Origin: Burkholderia cepacia
GTDB lineage: Bacteria > Pseudomonadota > Gammaproteobacteria > Burkholderiales > Burkholderiaceae
Length of the DNA: 64,000 nt
Reading direction: 5' to 3'
Assembly: GCF_001039005.1 (NCBI RefSeq)
Contig: NZ_LDWR01000046.1
Location: 62,001-126,000 of the forward strand
The stretch's first letter is position 1, and the number at the start of each line of letters is the position of its first letter. Of the stretch, positions 18,235 to 25,944 are shown in pieces. The notes under the pieces were generated by a model. It was not told the DNA's origin, did no database searches, and worked only from the letters and a program-made list of their open reading frames with translations. The translations under genes and the position numbers were made by a program.

Positions 18235-18726
18235 TCACGCGCGCGCGCTGCTCATCCACACGTGCGGGATGCCGTCCTCGTCGTGGACGTCCGAACTCGG
18301 CGCGAAGCCGAATGCCCCGTAAAAACGCTGCAAGTGGGCCTGCGCATGCAGGCTCACGGGCGTATCCGGCCACTGCGCGCGGATATGCTCGAGCGCGCGC
18401 GACAGCAGCCCGTTGCCGAGGCCCGCGCCGCGAAACGCGGCAGTCGTCAGCACACGGCCGATGCGCACGTCGGTGTGCTGCGCATCGGGCAACAGCACGC
18501 GCAGATAGCCGGCCAGGCGGCCCGCCGGATCGAACGCGGCCAGGTGCCACGCGGCCTGGTCCGCGTCGTCGATGTCGCGATACACGCAGTTCTGCTCGAC
18601 GACGAACACGGCGCTGCGCGCTTCGAGGATCGAATAGATTTCGTGCGCCGTCAGCGCGTCGAAGGATTTCCAGCGCCAGTCGAGATCGTCGGCGCTCGGG
18701 GATGCGGCGGGTGCGGATGCGTTCAT
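18235..18726 (-). CDS. GNAT acetyltransferase, ElaA type
   Basis: 163 residues from the ATG at 18726. The family start WRWKSFDALTAHEIYSILEAR and VFVVEQNCVYRDID, then the acetyl-CoA loop RIGRVLTTAAFRGAGLGNGL (consensus RxxGxG-like), match ElaA proteins. ElaA is thought to acylate small molecules or proteins, without a settled substrate. The open frame extends 21 codons further upstream, without family similarity. It lies downstream of the pirin gene on the same strand, but a terminator separates them. Confidence 0.9.
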   Translation of the reverse strand: MNASAPAASPSADDLDWRWKSFDALTAHEIYSILEARSAVFVVEQNCVYRDIDDADQAAWHLAAFDPAGRLAGYLRVLLPDAQHTDVRIGRVLTTAAFRGAGLGNGLLSRALEHIRAQWPDTPVSLHAQAHLQRFYGAFGFAPSSDVHDEDGIPHVWMSSARA

Positions 18727-18818
18727 GTGCGGTCCTGATTCGGGCGCGCCGGCCGGCGCGCGGCAACCGTTGATTATGCCTCGAAGCACCCACAGCAGGC
18801 GACCGCCCGCCCGCGCGC

Positions 18819-18843
18819 AAAAAAGCCCCGCATTGCGCGGGGC
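18819..18843 (-). terminator. Intrinsic terminator after the pirin gene
   Basis: GCCCCGC and GCGGGGC form a 7-bp stem around ATTGC. Read on the minus strand, it is followed by TTTTTT. It starts just past the pirin stop at 18850. Confidence 0.85.
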
Positions 18844-18849
18844 TGTCCG

Positions 18850-19716
18850 TCATGCCGGCATCTGGCCGAAGCGGCCGCTGTTGAAATCCTCGATCGCGGT
18901 ACGGATCTCCGCTTGCGAGTTCATCACGAACGGCCCGTAACCGACGACAGGCTCGTCGATCGGCTCGCCGCTCAGGATCAGCAGCTTCGCGTCGCCGTTC
19001 GCTTCGATCTCGACGTCGCGGCCGTCGCGGGCCAGTTGCACGAACTGCGCTTCGCGGGCGACCGTCTCGCCGTTCACCTGCACCGTGCCGCTCAGCACGA
19101 CCACCGCGAGCGTGCGCCCTTCGGCGACCGGGAACCGCGCATGGCCGCCTGCCACGAGCCGCACGTCCCACACGTCGATCGGCGTGTGCGTGCGGGCCGG
19201 GCCGCGCCGCCCGTCGAGTTCGCCCGCGATGATCCGCGCACGCCCCGCACCGTCCGGCAACTCGACCACGGGGATGTCCGCGTTCAGCAGCGTCTGGTAG
19301 CCGGGTGCGCCCATCTTGTCCGCGGCGGGCAGGTTCACCCACAACTGCACCATCTCGAGCGGGCCGCCGCGCTTCGTGAACGCCTCCGAGTGAAATTCCT
19401 CATGCAGGATCCCGCTCGCGGCCGTCATCCACTGCACGTCGCCCGGGCCGATCGTGCCGCCCGCGCCGGTCGAGTCGCGGTGCGCGACCTCGCCGTCATA
19501 GACGATCGTCACCGTTTCGAACCCGCGGTGCGGATGCTGGCCGACACCGCGCGGCGCCGAAGCCGGCTCGAACGTCGCGGGGCCCGCGTAGTCGAGCAGC
19601 AGGAACGGGCTCAGATGCGTGCCGTGAGACTGGTAGCTGAACATCGAACGCACCGGGAAACCGTCGCCGACCCAATGGCCGCGCGGCGCACTGTACACAC
19701 CCTGGATCTTCTTCAT
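18850..19716 (-). CDS. Pirin-family protein
   Basis: 288 residues from the ATG at 19716; the frame is open further upstream but the family N-terminus MKKIQGVYSAPRGHWVGDGF starts here. The bicupin metal site is visible as HPHRGFETVT and, later, GILHEEFHSE, giving the three His and one Glu that bind iron. Bacterial pirins are often quercetinase-like dioxygenases or redox-linked regulators. It is divergent from a LysR regulator, an arrangement that commonly means LysR controls pirin in response to quinones or phenolics; that is inference. Confidence 0.93.
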   Translation of the reverse strand: MKKIQGVYSAPRGHWVGDGFPVRSMFSYQSHGTHLSPFLLLDYAGPATFEPASAPRGVGQHPHRGFETVTIVYDGEVAHRDSTGAGGTIGPGDVQWMTAASGILHEEFHSEAFTKRGGPLEMVQLWVNLPAADKMGAPGYQTLLNADIPVVELPDGAGRARIIAGELDGRRGPARTHTPIDVWDVRLVAGGHARFPVAEGRTLAVVVLSGTVQVNGETVAREAQFVQLARDGRDVEIEANGDAKLLILSGEPIDEPVVGYGPFVMNSQAEIRTAIEDFNSGRFGQMPA

Positions 19717-19825
19717 TGCCCTCTCCAAATTGCGGCGAAACACGTGTTTCGCATCCTGAGTAGGAATATAGAGATGGAACGATCGATCCGGTAGACTGCC
19801 AAAATCGCACTCAGCGTTCCATTTC

Positions 19826-20743
19826 ATGAACGATAAAGAGCGGGATCTGAACGATCTCTACTACTTCGTGCAGGTCGTCGAGCACGGCGGCTTCGCCCCG
19901 GCGGGGCGCGCGCTGGACATGCCGAAATCGAAGCTGAGCCGCCGCGTCGCGCTGCTCGAGGAACGGCTCGGGATGCGGCTGATCCAGCGATCGACGCGCC
20001 GCTTCACGGTCACCGACGTCGGCCAGACGTACTACGCGCATTGCCGCGCGATGCTCGTCGAGGCCGATGCCGCCGACGAGGCGATCGCGCTGCTCCACGA
20101 GGAGCCGCGCGGCATCGTGCGCGTCAGTTGCCCGGTCGTGCTGCTCGATTCGCTGGTCGGCACGATGATCGCCGCGTTCATGGCCGCGTGCCCGCGCGTC
20201 GAGATTCATCTGGAAGCGACCAACCGGCGCGTCGACGTGGTCGGCGAAGGGATCGACGTCGCGATCCGCGTACGCCCGCCGCCGCTCGAAGACAGCGATC
20301 TCGCGCTGCGCGTGCTGGCCGAGCGCGGCCAATGCCTCGTCGCGAGCCCCGCGCTGCTGCGCGAGCAGGGCGCGCCGGCCGTTCCCGCCGATCTCGCGCG
20401 CCTGCCGAGCCTCGATCACGGCGTGCCGCAGTCCACGCACGTGTGGCGGCTGCGCGGGCCCGACGGCGCTCACGCGGAAATCCATCACCAGCCGCGCTTC
20501 GTGACGGGCGGCATGCTCGCGCTGCGCGCGGCGGCGGTCGCGGGTGTCGGCGTCGTGCAGTTGCCGACGATGATGGTGCGCGACGAAGTCGCGCGCGGCG
20601 AACTGACGACCGTGCTGCCGGACTGGGCGCCGCGCCGCGAGATCGTGCATGCGGTGTTCGCGTCGCGCCGAGGGCTGCTGCCCGCAGTGCGGGCACTGCT
20701 CGATTTTCTTGCGGAGCGATTTGCCGAACTCGAACCCGATTGA
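19826..20743 (+). CDS. LysR-type transcriptional regulator
   Basis: 305 residues. The winged helix spans about residues 5-65 (LNDLYYFVQVVEHGGFAPAGRALDMPKS), with the rest forming the effector-binding domain. The opening and the SKLSRRVALLEERLGMRLIQRSTRRF segment place it in the large CrgA/AaeR-like group. It is divergent from the pirin gene across 109 bases, which probably contain its operator. The inducer cannot be read. Confidence 0.93.
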   Translation: MNDKERDLNDLYYFVQVVEHGGFAPAGRALDMPKSKLSRRVALLEERLGMRLIQRSTRRFTVTDVGQTYYAHCRAMLVEADAADEAIALLHEEPRGIVRVSCPVVLLDSLVGTMIAAFMAACPRVEIHLEATNRRVDVVGEGIDVAIRVRPPPLEDSDLALRVLAERGQCLVASPALLREQGAPAVPADLARLPSLDHGVPQSTHVWRLRGPDGAHAEIHHQPRFVTGGMLALRAAAVAGVGVVQLPTMMVRDEVARGELTTVLPDWAPRREIVHAVFASRRGLLPAVRALLDFLAERFAELEPD

Positions 20744-20863
20744 GCGCGCTGCGTCATGCGCAACCGGGCGCTGCAGACCGCGCGCGCGTGCCGTAGACTG
20801 CGGTACGCGCATCGCGCATTTTGCGCATCGTGCATGTTCACAACCCCCTATCGCTTTCCCGCC

Positions 20864-21367
20864 ATGTTCACGCTGTCCAACGACCCCAACGCCTCCAAGG
20901 CCGATCAATACGCGACGCTCGTCGAGCAGGCGCGCGCGCTGGTCGAATCCGAACGCGACCTGATCGCGAACGCGGCGAATTTCGCCGCGCTCGTCTACCA
21001 CTCGCTCGACCGCCTCAACTGGGCCGGCTTTTACTTCTTCGACGGGTCGGAACTCGTGGTCGGGCCGTTCCAGGGCAAGCCCGCGTGCGTGCGGATCGCG
21101 CTCGGCAAGGGCGTGTGCGGCACGGCCGCGCAAACGCGCGAGACGCAGGTCGTGCGCGACGTGCATGACTTCCCCGGCCATATCGCGTGCGACGCGGCAT
21201 CGGAATCGGAAATCGTCGTGCCGCTGGTGGTCGCCGACGGCACGCTGATCGGCGTGTGGGACGTCGACAGCCCGGTCGCCGCGCGCTTCGACGACGAAGA
21301 CCGCCAAGGCATGGAAGCGCTGTGCCGCGTGTTCGTCGAACACGCGTGGCAGAAGGCGCGCGGTTAA
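20864..21367 (+). CDS. msrC: Free methionine-(R)-sulfoxide reductase (GAF domain)
   Basis: 167 residues from the ATG at 20864. The single GAF domain has Cys75, Cys85 and Cys109, the same spacing as the three Cys of the E. coli enzyme, in the blocks ACVRIALGKGVCGTAA and HIACDAASESEIVVPL. It reduces free, not protein-bound, methionine-R-sulfoxide. The ATG is chosen over upstream in-frame starts because the family begins here. It follows the LysR gene by 120 bases on the same strand. Confidence 0.93.
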   Translation: MFTLSNDPNASKADQYATLVEQARALVESERDLIANAANFAALVYHSLDRLNWAGFYFFDGSELVVGPFQGKPACVRIALGKGVCGTAAQTRETQVVRDVHDFPGHIACDAASESEIVVPLVVADGTLIGVWDVDSPVAARFDDEDRQGMEALCRVFVEHAWQKARG

Positions 21368-21450
21368 GCCGCCGTTACGCCGCGGTTGATCGCCCCGCGG
21401 CCGGTCGCCGCGATCGCGCGTGAAGCGCACTCGCGCGACCTCCAACGAAA

Positions 21451-21471
21451 CGGGCCCCGCGACGGGGCCCG
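21451..21471. terminator. Hairpin between convergent msrC and map
   Basis: CGGGCCCC pairs with GGGGCCCG around GCGAC. No T-run on either side; it lies between the ends of two convergent genes. Confidence 0.5.
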
Positions 21472-21507
21472 ATCCATTGCGCCGCCGTGTGCGGCGCACT
21501 GCACGCG

Positions 21508-22314
21508 TCAGGCCGCGTGCGTGCCGGAAAGCGCCGCGAATGCCTGCGGCTTCGCGTCCTCGGTCAGCACCTCGAAGCCCTGCTCCGTCACCACGACCAT
21601 ATGCTCCCATTGCGCGGACAGCGAATGGTCCTTCGTGACGACCGTCCAGCCGTCCGCCAGCACGCGCGTGTCGCGCTTGCCCGCGTTGAGCATCGGCTCG
21701 ATCGTGAAGATCATCCCCGGCCGCAGCGGCACGCCGGTGCCCGGGCGCCCGTAGTGCAGCACCTGCGGCTCGTCGTGATAAACATCGCCGATGCCGTGCC
21801 CGCAGTACTCGCGCACCACGCTGAACCCTTCGCGATGCGCGACCTGCTGGATCGCATAACCGACGTCGCCCAGCGTCGCGCCCGGACGAACCGCGCGGAT
21901 GCCCGCGTGCATCGCCTCATAGGTCGCCGCGACGAGGCGCCGCGCGAGCTCGCCCGGTTCGCCGACGAAATACATGCGGCTCGTATCGCCGTACCAGCCG
22001 TCCTTGATCACCGCGATATCGAGGTTCACGATGTCGCCGTCGCGCATCGGCCGCGACGTCGGAATGCCGTGACAGACCACGTGGTTGACCGACGTGCACA
22101 GCGTCTTCGGATAGCCGTGGTAGCCGATGTTCGCCGGGATCGCGCCGAGCACGTCGACGATGTATTCGCGGCAGCGCGCGTCCAGCTCGTCGGTGGTGAC
22201 GCCCGGCTTCACATGCTCGGTGATCATCGTCAGCACCTGCGACGCGAGCTTCGCGGCTTCGCGCGACTTGGCGATTTCTGCAGCGCCACGGATCGGGATT
22301 TCGCGCTTCGCCAT
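21508..22314 (-). CDS. map: Type I methionine aminopeptidase
   Basis: 268 residues removing initiator methionine from new proteins. The five metal ligands are visible: Asp in NLDIAVIKDGWYGDTSRM (two), His in GHGIG, Glu in FTIEPML and Glu in WEHMVVV. I chose the ATG at 22314 over a GTG one codon upstream. Its start overlaps the stop of the ParD-like gene by one base (TGATG), so the two are translationally coupled. It is not next to rpsB, where the housekeeping map of betaproteobacteria usually lies, so it may be a second copy; that cannot be tested here. Confidence 0.95.
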   Translation of the reverse strand: MAKREIPIRGAAEIAKSREAAKLASQVLTMITEHVKPGVTTDELDARCREYIVDVLGAIPANIGYHGYPKTLCTSVNHVVCHGIPTSRPMRDGDIVNLDIAVIKDGWYGDTSRMYFVGEPGELARRLVAATYEAMHAGIRAVRPGATLGDVGYAIQQVAHREGFSVVREYCGHGIGDVYHDEPQVLHYGRPGTGVPLRPGMIFTIEPMLNAGKRDTRVLADGWTVVTKDHSLSAQWEHMVVVTEQGFEVLTEDAKPQAFAALSGTHAA

Positions 22315-22550
22315 CACGCCACCTGCTCGATGCCGTGCGCGACCGGCTCCACCGGCGCCACTTCACCGCCCCGTGCTTCGGCCTCGATCAGCATCCGGCA
22401 GATCTCGCCATAGGACAGCGCCGGATTGAGTTCCGCCAGCATGCCGACACGCAGCCAGTGTTCGGCCTGCGCGTTGATCGAACGGCTCAGCGCCGTGCTC
22501 GTCGAGCGCAGCCGTTCGTGCATGTGCTCGGAAATCTTGATGATGCCCAT
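22314..22550 (-). CDS. ParD-like small protein coupled to map
   Basis: 78 residues. The N-terminal half (MGIIKISEHMHERLRSTSTA, then SRSINAQAEHWLRVGMLAE) has the strand-helix-helix pattern of ribbon-helix-helix DNA-binding antitoxins and matches the ParD-like family. No ParE-type toxin gene follows; the partner is map. It could be a repressor of the two-gene operon, or a domesticated antitoxin. The start at 22550 is favoured by length; an upstream in-frame extension to 22613 has no similarity. Function is not established. Confidence 0.78.
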   Translation of the reverse strand: MGIIKISEHMHERLRSTSTALSRSINAQAEHWLRVGMLAELNPALSYGEICRMLIEAEARGGEVAPVEPVAHGIEQVA

Positions 22551-22659
22551 ATACCCCCAATTAAACGAAACGTAGTCACATCGTATATTACGCTGCACGT
22601 GACTGTCGGGCAAGTCGTTCGGATCCCGTCGAACCCTTATCCGACCACGGTAAATGCCG

Positions 22660-22689
22660 TTGACATCAAATTCCAGTTTGCTGGAAAAT
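22660..22689 (+). promoter_or_regulatory. Predicted promoter with operator for the XRE-cupin gene
   Basis: A consensus -35 TTGACA (22660-22665) and GAAAAT (22684-22689, 18-base spacer) as a weaker -10. Between them is a perfect inverted repeat TTCCAG-TTTG-CTGGAA (22671-22686) that would be blocked when bound. The gene starts at 22699, giving a very short leader. Self-regulation by the XRE protein is the natural inference. Confidence 0.6.
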
Positions 22690-22698
22690 CAATCCATC

Positions 22699-23322
22699 AT
22701 GCAAGAACCAGTGACCACTCCTGCCGACGACACCGGCATCAACGAGCGCATTGCCCGGCGCGTGCGCGACCTGCGCACCCTGCGAGGCTACACGCTCGAT
22801 GCGCTGGCCGCGCGTTCCGGCGTCAGCCGTTCGATGATCTCGCTCATCGAACGCGCGTCGGCCAGCCCGACGGCGGTCGTGCTCGACAAGCTCGCGGCCG
22901 GACTCGGCGTGTCGCTGGCCGGACTGTTCGGCGGCGATCGCGACGACACGCCCGCGCAGCCGCTCGCACGGCGCGCGCAGCAGGCCGAATGGCGCGATCC
23001 GGCATCCGGTTATGTGCGGCGTAATCTTTCCCCGCCCGGCTGGCCGTCGCCGATCCAGCTCGTCGAGGTCGACTTCCCGCCCGGTGCACGCGTCGCGTAC
23101 GACAGCGGCGGACGCGAAAGCGCGCTGCATCAGCAGGTGTGGATCGTCAGCGGCCGTATCGACGTCACGTTCGGCGACGAGCTTCACGAACTTCACGAAG
23201 GCGACTGTCTGGCCATGCGGCTCGACCGGCCGCTGGTTTTCAGCAATCCGTCGCCGCACGTCGCGCGCTATGTCGTCGTGATTTGCGATGCGTCCACCGC
23301 GACCGGCGTGCGAAGCGCGTGA
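22699..23322 (+). CDS. XRE-cupin transcriptional regulator
   Basis: 207 residues. A Cro/CI-type helix-turn-helix (about 18-72, TLDALAARSGVSRSMISLIERA) is joined to a C-terminal cupin (about 115-200). This architecture resembles SutR/PuuR regulators that sense small metabolites in the cupin. The adjacent acetyltransferase gene starts 46 bases later and is the likely co-regulated target. The start at 22699 is preferred because the promoter and the inverted repeat lie immediately upstream of it. Confidence 0.92.
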   Translation: MQEPVTTPADDTGINERIARRVRDLRTLRGYTLDALAARSGVSRSMISLIERASASPTAVVLDKLAAGLGVSLAGLFGGDRDDTPAQPLARRAQQAEWRDPASGYVRRNLSPPGWPSPIQLVEVDFPPGARVAYDSGGRESALHQQVWIVSGRIDVTFGDELHELHEGDCLAMRLDRPLVFSNPSPHVARYVVVICDASTATGVRSA

Positions 23323-23368
23323 TGCGCTCACCGTTTGCGCGATCCGTTCAAAACCCACAGGAGCTCCC

Positions 23369-23917
23369 ATGAATTCCCCGAAACAGCGCGACGACGTGCG
23401 CCTGATCGATTGCAGCGAGACCGAGCATGCCGCGGCCATCCTCGAGATCCTGAACGACGCGATCGTGAATTCGACCGCACTGTACGACTACCGGCCGCGG
23501 CCGCCGGAAGCGATGGTCACGTGGTTCGCAACGAAGCGCGCGGGCGGCTTTCCGGTCATCGGCGCAGTCGACGCGTCAGGCACGCTGCTCGGCTTTGCGA
23601 GCTGGGGCACGTTCCGTGCGTTTCCGGCGTTCAAGTACACGGTGGAGCACAGCGTCTACGTGCATCCCGACCAGCGCGGTCGCGGACTCGGCGAGTTGCT
23701 GCTGCGCGAAGTGGTGCGGCGCGCGCGCGAAGCGCAGGTACATGTCGTGGTGGGCTGTATCGATGCGACCAATGCCGGAAGCATCGCACTGCATACGAAA
23801 CTGGGATTTGTGCACTCGGGCACGATCACGGAGGCGGGATTCAAGTTCGGCCGCTGGCTCGATGCGGCGTTCTATCAATTGAAGCTCGAGACGCCGGCGC
23901 AGCCGGTGGATGGCTGA
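23369..23917 (+). CDS. GNAT acetyltransferase, phosphinothricin-acetyltransferase type
   Basis: 182 residues with an AGGAG site 7 bases before the ATG. The first block (AAAILEILNDAIVNSTALYDY) and the acetyl-CoA loop VHPDQRGRGLGELLLREVV, then ATNAGSIALHTKLGFVHSGT, match the PAT/MddA branch, whose members acetylate methionine derivatives, phosphinothricin or similar amino acids. It follows the XRE-cupin regulator and probably shares its transcript. Confidence 0.93.
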   Translation: MNSPKQRDDVRLIDCSETEHAAAILEILNDAIVNSTALYDYRPRPPEAMVTWFATKRAGGFPVIGAVDASGTLLGFASWGTFRAFPAFKYTVEHSVYVHPDQRGRGLGELLLREVVRRAREAQVHVVVGCIDATNAGSIALHTKLGFVHSGTITEAGFKFGRWLDAAFYQLKLETPAQPVDG

Positions 23918-23960
23918 GCGCCTGCGCGCCGTAGCATGCGCGGCGGCACGCGACGCGACG

Positions 23961-24004
23961 CAGAAAAAAGAAAAGCCCCGCCGAAGGCGGGGCTTTTTCT
24001 CTTC
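23961..24004. repeat. Left copy of a 44-bp terminator repeat
   Basis: This stretch (CAGAAAAAAGAAAAGCCCCG onward to TTTTTCTCTTC) recurs at 25331-25373 with one base deleted in the stem. The two copies flank the low-GC segment that contains the glycosidase-like gene. Confidence 0.9.
23965..24000. terminator. Bidirectional intrinsic terminator
   Basis: AGCCCCGCC pairs with GGCGGGGCT around GAA, with A-rich sequence before and TTTTT after. It ends the acetyltransferase gene (plus) and the glycosidase-like gene (minus). Confidence 0.92.
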
Positions 24005-24032
24005 TGCATCCCGCAACGTCCGAAGAAAGCCA

Positions 24033-25016
24033 TCACTTCGTCAGGCTATTGCCCATAAACGATAGTAGTGCCGCGGTAGCGGGATACTTCGACGTCGCGA
24101 TCACCTCCGGATCGAACCGAAAATTCATGACCCCGATGATTGGTGCGTTGGGATAGGCAAATAATACGTCCCAATATGGCTGAATATGGTTCTTGATAGC
24201 AGCGTCCGTCGGCGGCGACGGCAGTACCGTCAGCGAAGTGGGTGGCACGATGATCCACTTCGGCGATTGTGGGTCTGTGGCCGGCGCGACATTGTTGTAC
24301 GCGTTGTAAATCTGATCCGAACTTGTCCAGGTGTAGTTGTCGATTCCAACCCAGTCAAGCCGGCTACTGGTCGGCGTCGCACAACCAGTAACCGGCATTT
24401 GCGTTCGAATCTCGTTAATGTCTGCCGGGTTTGCTGCACTCGACGTGGTCAAGATCGTGTATACCGGCACGTTGAGATTGTTCGCCGCCATTGCCTGTCG
24501 GAGCGTACAAACGTAGCTTGGATACTGCCAGGCGACATACTGCCCGTTACTTTGCAGCGCCGAGTTATTGAACGGCTCGTCGATGAAATAGATCGCGGCC
24601 GGTGCGTTCGCGGCATGCGCGATCCGGTTAACGATATTCCAGATGTTCGACCACGAGTTCGCACCTGTGCAATCGGAGTTCGACGTCCGGTCCGGACAGA
24701 TGTCGAGCCAGACTGCATTCGAACCGGCCGAGACGCCAACCGCACAACGCTTGTTCGTACAGGCGGCTGAATTCAGGCTGTCGATGGTGTGAACAACATT
24801 CATGTTGGTGCGGCTACCGGAGGTCCCTGTATTCGGCATTGTCGTGATGTCATTCAATGCCGTTTCAACCGATGTGCCGTTGATACCGTCAAGCCAGTCG
24901 TATCCGTAATACTGAACACCCGCTGTCCCGCCCGCCTTGGCCAGCACGCACCATGTGAGTGCCAGCATCGCCATCATGAATACCGGAATACCTCTATACA
25001 GCACCGCTTTTTTCAT
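24033..25016 (-). CDS. Exported glycoside-hydrolase-like protein, orphan
   Basis: 327 residues from the ATG at 25016, which has a GAGGGG site just upstream. Residues 1-28 are a signal peptide ending AKA. The mature part contains features of a TIM-barrel glycosidase: YYGYDWLDG at the start, an acidic DEPF after a hydrophobic strand (AAIYFIDEPF), and DWVGIDNYTW. Six Cys in the mature part could form disulfides, consistent with export. I cannot assign a family or substrate. G+C is about 55% in a counted 60-base line, far below neighbours, and Asn/Thr/Ser content is high, so the gene looks acquired. Confidence 0.75.
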   Translation of the reverse strand: MKKAVLYRGIPVFMMAMLALTWCVLAKAGGTAGVQYYGYDWLDGINGTSVETALNDITTMPNTGTSGSRTNMNVVHTIDSLNSAACTNKRCAVGVSAGSNAVWLDICPDRTSNSDCTGANSWSNIWNIVNRIAHAANAPAAIYFIDEPFNNSALQSNGQYVAWQYPSYVCTLRQAMAANNLNVPVYTILTTSSAANPADINEIRTQMPVTGCATPTSSRLDWVGIDNYTWTSSDQIYNAYNNVAPATDPQSPKWIIVPPTSLTVLPSPPTDAAIKNHIQPYWDVLFAYPNAPIIGVMNFRFDPEVIATSKYPATAALLSFMGNSLTK

Positions 25017-25330
25017 AGCCCCTCGCCGAGATAGTTCAAATAGACGCCCCTGAAAGCTCAGGATGCCGTCAGGCGATTTATCAAAGTTCAACCGCGTCCT
25101 GTGCGCAAGCTTCACTGTAGATAATTTCAGCAGCGTCGCGCAACGACACGCGCCCAAACCAGCGTAGATGGCAGAGACTTTCCAGTTTGTGACCGAAACT
25201 ACCGAGCCAACGCAGCCCCTGAAAGAGGGCCATGAGCAGGACATCCCTGTCAGACACCAGCAGACCCAAGCAAAAGAAAGCAGCGTACGTCGCCGATCAC
25301 CAGTGCCGTACCGACCAAGAACAAACGAAT

Positions 25331-25373
25331 CAGAAAAAAGAAAAGCCCCGCCGAAGCGGGGCTTTTTCTCTTC
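25331..25373. repeat. Right copy of the terminator repeat
   Basis: It matches 23961-24004 except for one G missing from the stem (CCGAAGCGGGG instead of CCGAAGGCGGGG). See the left copy. Confidence 0.9.
25335..25370. terminator. Terminator after tRNA-Cys
   Basis: AGCCCCGC / GCGGGGCT stem with a CGAA tetraloop; the minus strand continues into a T-rich tract, so it ends the tRNA transcription unit. It also has a T-run on the plus strand. Confidence 0.88.
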
Positions 25374-25378
25374 CTACC

Positions 25379-25452
25379 TGGAGGCGCGAGCCGGAGTCGA
25401 ACCGGCCTAAACGGCTTTGCAGGCCGCTGCATAACCGCTTTGCTATCGCGCC
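25379..25452 (-). tRNA. tRNA-Cys (GCA)
   Basis: 74 bases including an encoded CCA. The acceptor stem is GGCGCGA/TCGCGCC, the anticodon loop is CTGCAAA with anticodon GCA, and the T arm contains GGTTCGACTCC. It is the last gene of the tRNA cluster in the direction of transcription. Confidence 0.96.
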
Positions 25453-25520
25453 AAAAGCGGACTGTCCGGATGCCGTGAAGGCAAGCGACAGATTTTTTAT
25501 TCGAGGACCGTAGGTCCATC

Positions 25521-25546
25521 AAATAAAAAGGGAAGCTTGGCTTCCC
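25521..25546 (-). terminator. Hairpin between tRNA-Gly and tRNA-Cys
   Basis: GGGAAGC / GCTTCCC stem with TTG loop; on the minus strand it is followed by TTTTTATT. It could partly terminate the tRNA-Gly transcript or serve as a processing site before tRNA-Cys. Confidence 0.7.
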
Positions 25547-25553
25547 CATTACT

Positions 25554-25629
25554 TGGAGCGGGAGACGAGTCTCGAACTCGCGACCTCAACCTTGGCAAGG
25601 TTGCGCTCTACCAACTGAGCTACTCCCGC
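25554..25629 (-). tRNA. tRNA-Gly (GCC), copy 1
   Basis: 76 bases with encoded CCA, acceptor stem GCGGGAG/CTCCCGC, anticodon loop TTGCCAA in CCTTGCCAAGG. Identical to the two copies at 25682 and 25810. Confidence 0.96.
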
Positions 25630-25681
25630 ATTGTCCTGCATGTGCAGCGCTTTGCCGACCAACACGCTGCCAAAAAAATCC

Positions 25682-25757
25682 TGGAGCGGGAGACGAGTCT
25701 CGAACTCGCGACCTCAACCTTGGCAAGGTTGCGCTCTACCAACTGAGCTACTCCCGC
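25682..25757 (-). tRNA. tRNA-Gly (GCC), copy 2
   Basis: Same 76-base gene as copy 1. The spacer to copy 1 is about 52 bases and nearly identical to the spacer between copies 2 and 3, showing tandem duplication of a ~128-base unit. Confidence 0.96.
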
Positions 25758-25809
25758 ATTTGTCCTGCATCTGCAGCGCTTTGCCGACCAACACGCTGCC
25801 AGAAAAATC

Positions 25810-25885
25810 TGGAGCGGGAGACGAGTCTCGAACTCGCGACCTCAACCTTGGCAAGGTTGCGCTCTACCAACTGAGCTACTCCCGC
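25810..25885 (-). tRNA. tRNA-Gly (GCC), copy 3
   Basis: Same 76-base gene; the first transcribed copy, about 53 bases after the predicted transcription start. Confidence 0.96.
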
Positions 25886-25944
25886 GTATTGCTGCGCTAC
25901 TGCTTCCCCGTCGCACTTACTTCGCCGTGCAGCGGAGAAGCGAG

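Larger units (their letters stand above)
25017..25378. other. Low-GC region upstream of the glycosidase-like gene
   Basis: 362 bases of lower G+C (about 52% in the counted line) holding the presumed promoter of the gene at 25016 and a right-hand terminator repeat (25331-25373). A 62-codon minus-strand ORF at 25081-25269 is without recognisable similarity and could be a decayed gene remnant; I do not call it a gene. No integrase or insertion sequence end is visible. Confidence 0.6.

Noticed and set aside
25081..25269. 62-codon minus-strand ORF upstream of the glycosidase-like gene
   Set aside because: No similarity or ribosome site; noted only as a possible remnant.
25331..25373. Phage or integrative-element attachment site
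   Set aside because: The repeat is a terminator, does not overlap a tRNA 3' end, and no integrase is present; recombination between terminators is the simpler reading.
25168..25410. 80-codon plus-strand ORF running into the tRNA-Cys gene
   Set aside because: It crosses a terminator and ends inside the tRNA; no ribosome site or similarity.
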